Part shown: one piece after another, positions 63,893 to 64,000 of the stretch
Position numbering within the stretch: the stretch's first letter is position 1
How the letters are laid out: each line of letters begins with the position of its first letter
DNA from: Paludibacterium purpuratum
GTDB lineage: Bacteria; Pseudomonadota; Gammaproteobacteria; Burkholderiales; Chromobacteriaceae
Length of the DNA stretch: 64,000 nucleotides
Direction of reading: 5' to 3'
Assembly: GCF_004363805.1 (NCBI RefSeq)
Contig: NZ_SNZP01000008.1
Span: 1 to 64,000 of the forward strand
Made by a program: the position numbers and the translations under genes
Notes under the pieces: model-generated
The model's input: the letters and a program-made list of their open reading frames with translations, nothing else
The model's database searches: none
What the model was told of the DNA's origin: nothing

Positions 63893-64000
63893 CCGCGTCC
63901 CTTGGCTAATTCACTCGGTTTGTGTGCCGCGCCGTCTCGGGGCGCATGCTCGTACACGGTCTTGCCGCGCAGGCGAAAATAATCGGCCGCAAAATAGAAA
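63889..64000 (-). CDS. 3' end of an unidentified gene coupled to dadA
   Basis: Partial open frame reading from the right edge, ending FYFAADYFRLRGKTVYEH and APRDGAAHKPSELAKGRG before a TGA. The stop overlaps the dadA start (ATGA), arguing that it is real and co-translated with dadA. I do not recognise the family from 36 residues. Confidence 0.6.
   Translation of the reverse strand, partial: FYFAADYFRLRGKTVYEHAPRDGAAHKPSELAKGRG

Overview
The window comes from a GC-rich Gram-negative bacterium, most probably a betaproteobacterium of the Neisseriales (Chromobacterium-like). This is inferred from an E. coli-type rrn promoter, a complete iscRSUA-hscBA-fdx-iscX operon, the surE-pcm-nlpD-rpoS order, the rpsP-rimM-trmD-rplS order, a Neisseria-type porin, an Fnr/HemN pair sharing one FNR box, and aceK beside icd. 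Almost all of it is ordinary chromosomal housekeeping sequence on both strands. I see no prophage, insertion sequence, CRISPR array or tRNA gene.

Layout. 1-280: promoter and leader of an rRNA operon that runs off the left edge. 279-2291: thioredoxin-like gene, RlmK-like methyltransferase, coaD. 2415-8205: dppABCDF dipeptide importer (minus strand). 8419-9540: stand-alone KAS III-type synthase. 9680-15341: isc operon with two IscR-type operators in front. 15440-21758: glutathione transferase, udk, a tiny membrane ORF coupled to hemN, fnr, a DUF1853 protein, trmJ and suhB. 21725-23724: a head-to-tail tandem duplication carrying two RTX-repeat proteins and a copied scrap of the suhB 3' end. 23785-27198: marR with a 14-TM drug exporter, then a porin. 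27343-34382: mutS, an unknown Cys-rich protein, aceK, rluE-like gene, icd. 34661-39817: LysR regulator, cadBA lysine decarboxylation operon and its long AT-rich upstream region. 39818-42812: a frameshifted cold-shock gene, clpS-clpA. 42864-46203: xerD, ogt and the rpsP-rimM-trmD-rplS operon. 46334-53801: patZ-like protein acetyltransferase, nadA, surE-pcm-nlpD-rpoS. 53857-58235: macAB with a lipoprotein outer-membrane factor. 58481-64000: histone-deacetylase-like amidohydrolase, MocR regulator divergent from an Asp/Glu racemase-family gene, plsY, folB, dadA, and the 3' end of a gene coupled to dadA.

Working relationships. AceK and Icd form the isocitrate branch-point switch, and the target serine (Ser112) is present in Icd. 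CadA and CadB form the acid-stress lysine/cadaverine cycle, but no CadC is present; a LysR gene converges on the operon instead. Fnr and HemN are divergent around an FNR box. IscR is preceded by two type-1 operators. The racemase-family gene and dadA could act together on D-amino acids. The least conventional features are the RTX tandem duplication, the csp frameshift, the 39-codon membrane ORF behind hemN, the DUF1853 protein with a PD-(D/E)XK-like residue pattern, the Cys-rich protein downstream of mutS, and a candidate leaderless nlpD promoter.
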